From contig NZ_CP060791.1 of assembly GCF_018343815.1 (NCBI RefSeq), forward strand, positions 762,113 through 826,112: a stretch of DNA of 64,000 nt, in the 5' to 3' direction. The DNA comes from Chlamydia crocodili (GTDB taxonomy: Bacteria; Chlamydiota; Chlamydiia; Chlamydiales; Chlamydiaceae). Of this stretch, positions 62,157-64,000 are shown in pieces. Every line of letters begins with the position of its first letter. Position 1 is the stretch's first letter. A program made the position numbers and the translations under genes. The notes under the pieces were generated by a model. That model made no database searches. It was not told the origin of the DNA and saw only the letters and a program-made list of their open reading frames with translations.

Positions 62157-63005
62157 TTAATTCTCAATATTTTGGTACATAGTATCAGCGTATTCTTCTC
62201 TTATAGAGGAGAATAGAGCCGTAAGTTCTTTGGGAGTGATATGCTGTTTCCCATCACAAAGAGCTTTTTCTGGACATTCATGCATTTCTATCATTAATCC
62301 ATTAGCACCCACAGCCATAGCAGCTTTTGCAAGAGGCACTACTAATGAGTGTTTTCCTGCAGCGTGAGAGGGATCAACAATTACTGGAAGAGGACAAATC
62401 TCTTTAAGTAGGGCAACGGTATTGAGATCTAGTGTGTAACGTGTGGACATTTCAAAAGTACGTATACCGCGCTCACAAAGAATTACTCCGGGACATGTCG
62501 GAGAGTTGAGGAGATATTCAGCTGAGGATAGCCATTCTTCTATGGTTGCAGAGGGGTGACGTTTGAGGATAATTGGGCGGTGACTTTGGCTAGCTTCTTG
62601 AAGTAAAACAAAATTTTGCATATTCCTTGCCCCTATACGAAGAATATCCACATTTTCTGCTGTGATCTCTATATCTCGGACGTCTAAAACTTCCGTTTCT
62701 GTGAGTAATCCATGAATACGCTGAGCTTCTTTATGCCAGATAACTCTTTCTTTTTCCCACCCTTGGAAGGTGTAAGGGCTCGTTCTAGGTTTCCTTATTG
62801 ATCCTCGCAATACGGTAGCACCCGCTGCCTTAGCAGTAAGGCCTATGGCTACTGTGTGTTCATAACTTTCTAGTGTGCATGGACCTGCAATGAGGAGAGG
62901 GTTGCCCTCCCCTACGGATATTTCCGAAGATAGGGGAAGAATGGTATTTGGATCTTTAGGGGATCGTTTTAGTGTGTGAGGTAGAGGATAGGTGGTCGTA
63001 AGAAT
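62157..63005 (-). CDS. aroG: 3-deoxy-7-phosphoheptulonate synthase (KDSA-like class)
   Basis: About 282 residues if it starts at ATT 63005. The frame holds the N-terminal motif LLIAGPCTLESYEHTVAIG near 43-61, then AAGATVLRGSIRKPRTSPY, LRIGARNMQNF, PIILKRHPSATIEEW, VILCERGIRTFE, PVIVDPSHAAGKHSLVVPLA and LMIEMHECPEKALCDGKQ, all DAHP/KDO8P synthase-family motifs. It makes the first intermediate of the shikimate route. There is no ATG, GTG or TTG between the in-frame stop (63024-63026) and AGPC. ATT 63005 has AAGGGA 9 nt upstream. The first TTG (62810) would cut off the active site. Corresponds to CT382. Confidence 0.88.
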   Translation of the reverse strand: MLTTTYPLPHTLKRSPKDPNTILPLSSEISVGEGNPLLIAGPCTLESYEHTVAIGLTAKAAGATVLRGSIRKPRTSPYTFQGWEKERVIWHKEAQRIHGLLTETEVLDVRDIEITAENVDILRIGARNMQNFVLLQEASQSHRPIILKRHPSATIEEWLSSAEYLLNSPTCPGVILCERGIRTFEMSTRYTLDLNTVALLKEICPLPVIVDPSHAAGKHSLVVPLAKAAMAVGANGLMIEMHECPEKALCDGKQHITPKELTALFSSIREEYADTMYQNIEN

Positions 63006-63035
63006 AAGAAAGCTTCCCTTAATTTATGATTGATT

Positions 63036-64000
63036 CTATGGATTTCCAGTATTTCCTACTCTTGTAGTATCGTTAGGATCTTTTGGTAATAAACAGTTGT
63101 AATGGTTGTCAGCACGCAGAACAAAAATCTGTGCTTGTTGTTCTGGGGTGAGGCCTCCCTGGAAGAACCCGTAGCTATTTGCCAGCGGTGTCAATTGGCG
63201 TACAGTTTGTGTTAAACTTCCATCTGCTAAATATTGACAGAGTGCTAGAGAGCCTAAAGCGGAAGAAATAGCCGAAATATGCTCATCTTCTGCTTGGGTA
63301 TTTACTGAGTTAAACATACGCATAAGATCTCGAAGGTCCATATTGCTCAGGTCATGGATGAAGGATTGAGATGCTTCTGGGTATGCATTTCCTCGGCGTA
63401 CTAACGAAAATAGGAAGGCTCTTTGCAAATTATTATAGGTGGTTATTTTCTCAAAGTTTGCCCAGAACAATACAACCCAGCGATCAAAGTTGTCCACAAT
63501 ACTCGTTTTAATTCGGGTTGTTTGCTCAGTAATATAAGCAGTTAATCTGGTTGTCAATTCTGTATTATTATCTAAAATCTGAGGATGTGTATTCAAGAAG
63601 CTATAGAGTAAGATGTCCGAACTAAGTGTTTGACTGAACGGTCTGTTAGCATTTTGAGGAGTGGTTTTATGCCCTACTATATCTAGATGCTGAATAAAGT
63701 TTTCCCATAGCTCAGGATAGTTTGTCTGTACATCTTGAAGTAAGGCGGAGGTTTTTGCTGGATTCCCCAAATCCATAGTTTGGAAGAAATCGTTTCTCAT
63801 GCTTTGGCAAAGAGAAAGAGCTGTAGGGTCTCTAACTAGGAAAGATAGAGTTGCTTCAATAGTTTGAGTATTAACGTCATTTCCAAATACAGGACCAGAC
63901 CAGCAGAAGGTTCCGAAAATACTTCCTCCTGTAGATAAAACGCGATGAGAATTCGTATTCTTTCGCAACGCTTGTTGTAGATGCGGGTGATAAAGCAACA
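63036..64000 (-). CDS. Hypothetical protein, 5' part missing (window edge)
   Basis: At least 320 residues to the stop; the frame is open to the right edge, and the first possible start (TTG 63998) is probably internal. Mostly helical and polar: SILLYSF-like segments, WVVLFWANFEKITTYNNL, FLFSLVRRGNAYPEASQS, MDLRDLMRMFNSVNTQAEDE, and ending in DPNDTTRVGNTGNP. GGLTPEQQAQIFVLRADNHYN suggests a short domain near the end. No family recognised; the place next to aroG fits CPn0483. A chlamydia-specific effector is possible. Confidence 0.6.
   Translation of the reverse strand, partial: LLYHPHLQQALRKNTNSHRVLSTGGSIFGTFCWSGPVFGNDVNTQTIEATLSFLVRDPTALSLCQSMRNDFFQTMDLGNPAKTSALLQDVQTNYPELWENFIQHLDIVGHKTTPQNANRPFSQTLSSDILLYSFLNTHPQILDNNTELTTRLTAYITEQTTRIKTSIVDNFDRWVVLFWANFEKITTYNNLQRAFLFSLVRRGNAYPEASQSFIHDLSNMDLRDLMRMFNSVNTQAEDEHISAISSALGSLALCQYLADGSLTQTVRQLTPLANSYGFFQGGLTPEQQAQIFVLRADNHYNCLLPKDPNDTTRVGNTGNP

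Noticed and set aside
1-64000. CRISPR array, insertion sequence or prophage
   Set aside because: No spaced direct repeats, transposase, integrase or phage genes are seen, and nothing looks foreign in gene content apart from lineage-specific effectors.

Overview
The window is a chlamydial chromosome segment, most likely from the Chlamydophila-type lineage (pneumoniae, psittaci, caviae, abortus, felis or pecorum). Evidence: two Pmp autotransporters matching the PmpA and PmpB types, a chlamydial small basic protein, a futalosine-type menaquinone block, the hrcA-grpE-dnaK order with a CIRCE operator, DapL, and many genes whose order I recall from C. trachomatis CT381-CT433 and C. pneumoniae CPn0483-CPn0541. 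Names of the form CTnnn are from memory, not from a search.

Layout. 1-2.3 kb: end of a metal-binding lipoprotein-like transporter gene, tRNA-Ser(GGA), a TPP-riboswitch-like leader, then thiE-thiM. 2.4-10.8 kb: pmpB and pmpA on the minus strand. 11-14.7 kb: YtxH/YtxG-like small proteins, a Na+:alanine symporter, lspA, a DksA-like protein with a degenerate zinc finger, and nrdR. 14.9-22 kb (plus strand): ribE, two RNA-methyltransferase-like genes, then lpxK, gltT, an E2 acyltransferase and kdsD. 22-25.8 kb (minus): rnpB, the CT398 zinc-ribbon coiled-coil protein, an Inc-like protein with a macro-like C-terminal domain, a small Inc-like protein, and a hemD-like gene. 26-30 kb (plus): glyA-clpP-dapF and an UPF0158 protein. 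30-38 kb (minus): menG, mqnA, mqnE, a NqrM-like small protein, a DUF3604-like protein, rsbV, tlyC, ybeY, two tiny basic proteins and a DUF502 protein. 38-46.6 kb (minus): mpg, rnr, dnaK, grpE, hrcA, proS. 46.8-64 kb: candidate secreted effectors in AT-rich surroundings, mixed with conserved genes (yggU, a TrpX-like binding protein, dapL, a LOG-domain protein, MYG1, HIT, HEAT repeats, an SSS symporter, DAHP synthase) and a hypothetical gene cut by the right edge.

Themes. dapF, dapL and glyA serve diaminopimelate, peptidoglycan and one-carbon metabolism. mqnE, mqnA and menG make menaquinone, and the small Cys protein beside them resembles a Na+-NQR assembly factor. thiE-thiM salvage thiamine under a likely TPP switch. 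lpxK and kdsD serve LPS synthesis. The least explained material is the macro-like Inc, a basic protein with nucleosome-binding-like motifs, and two structured gaps at 23.1-23.6 kb and 52.9-53.3 kb.
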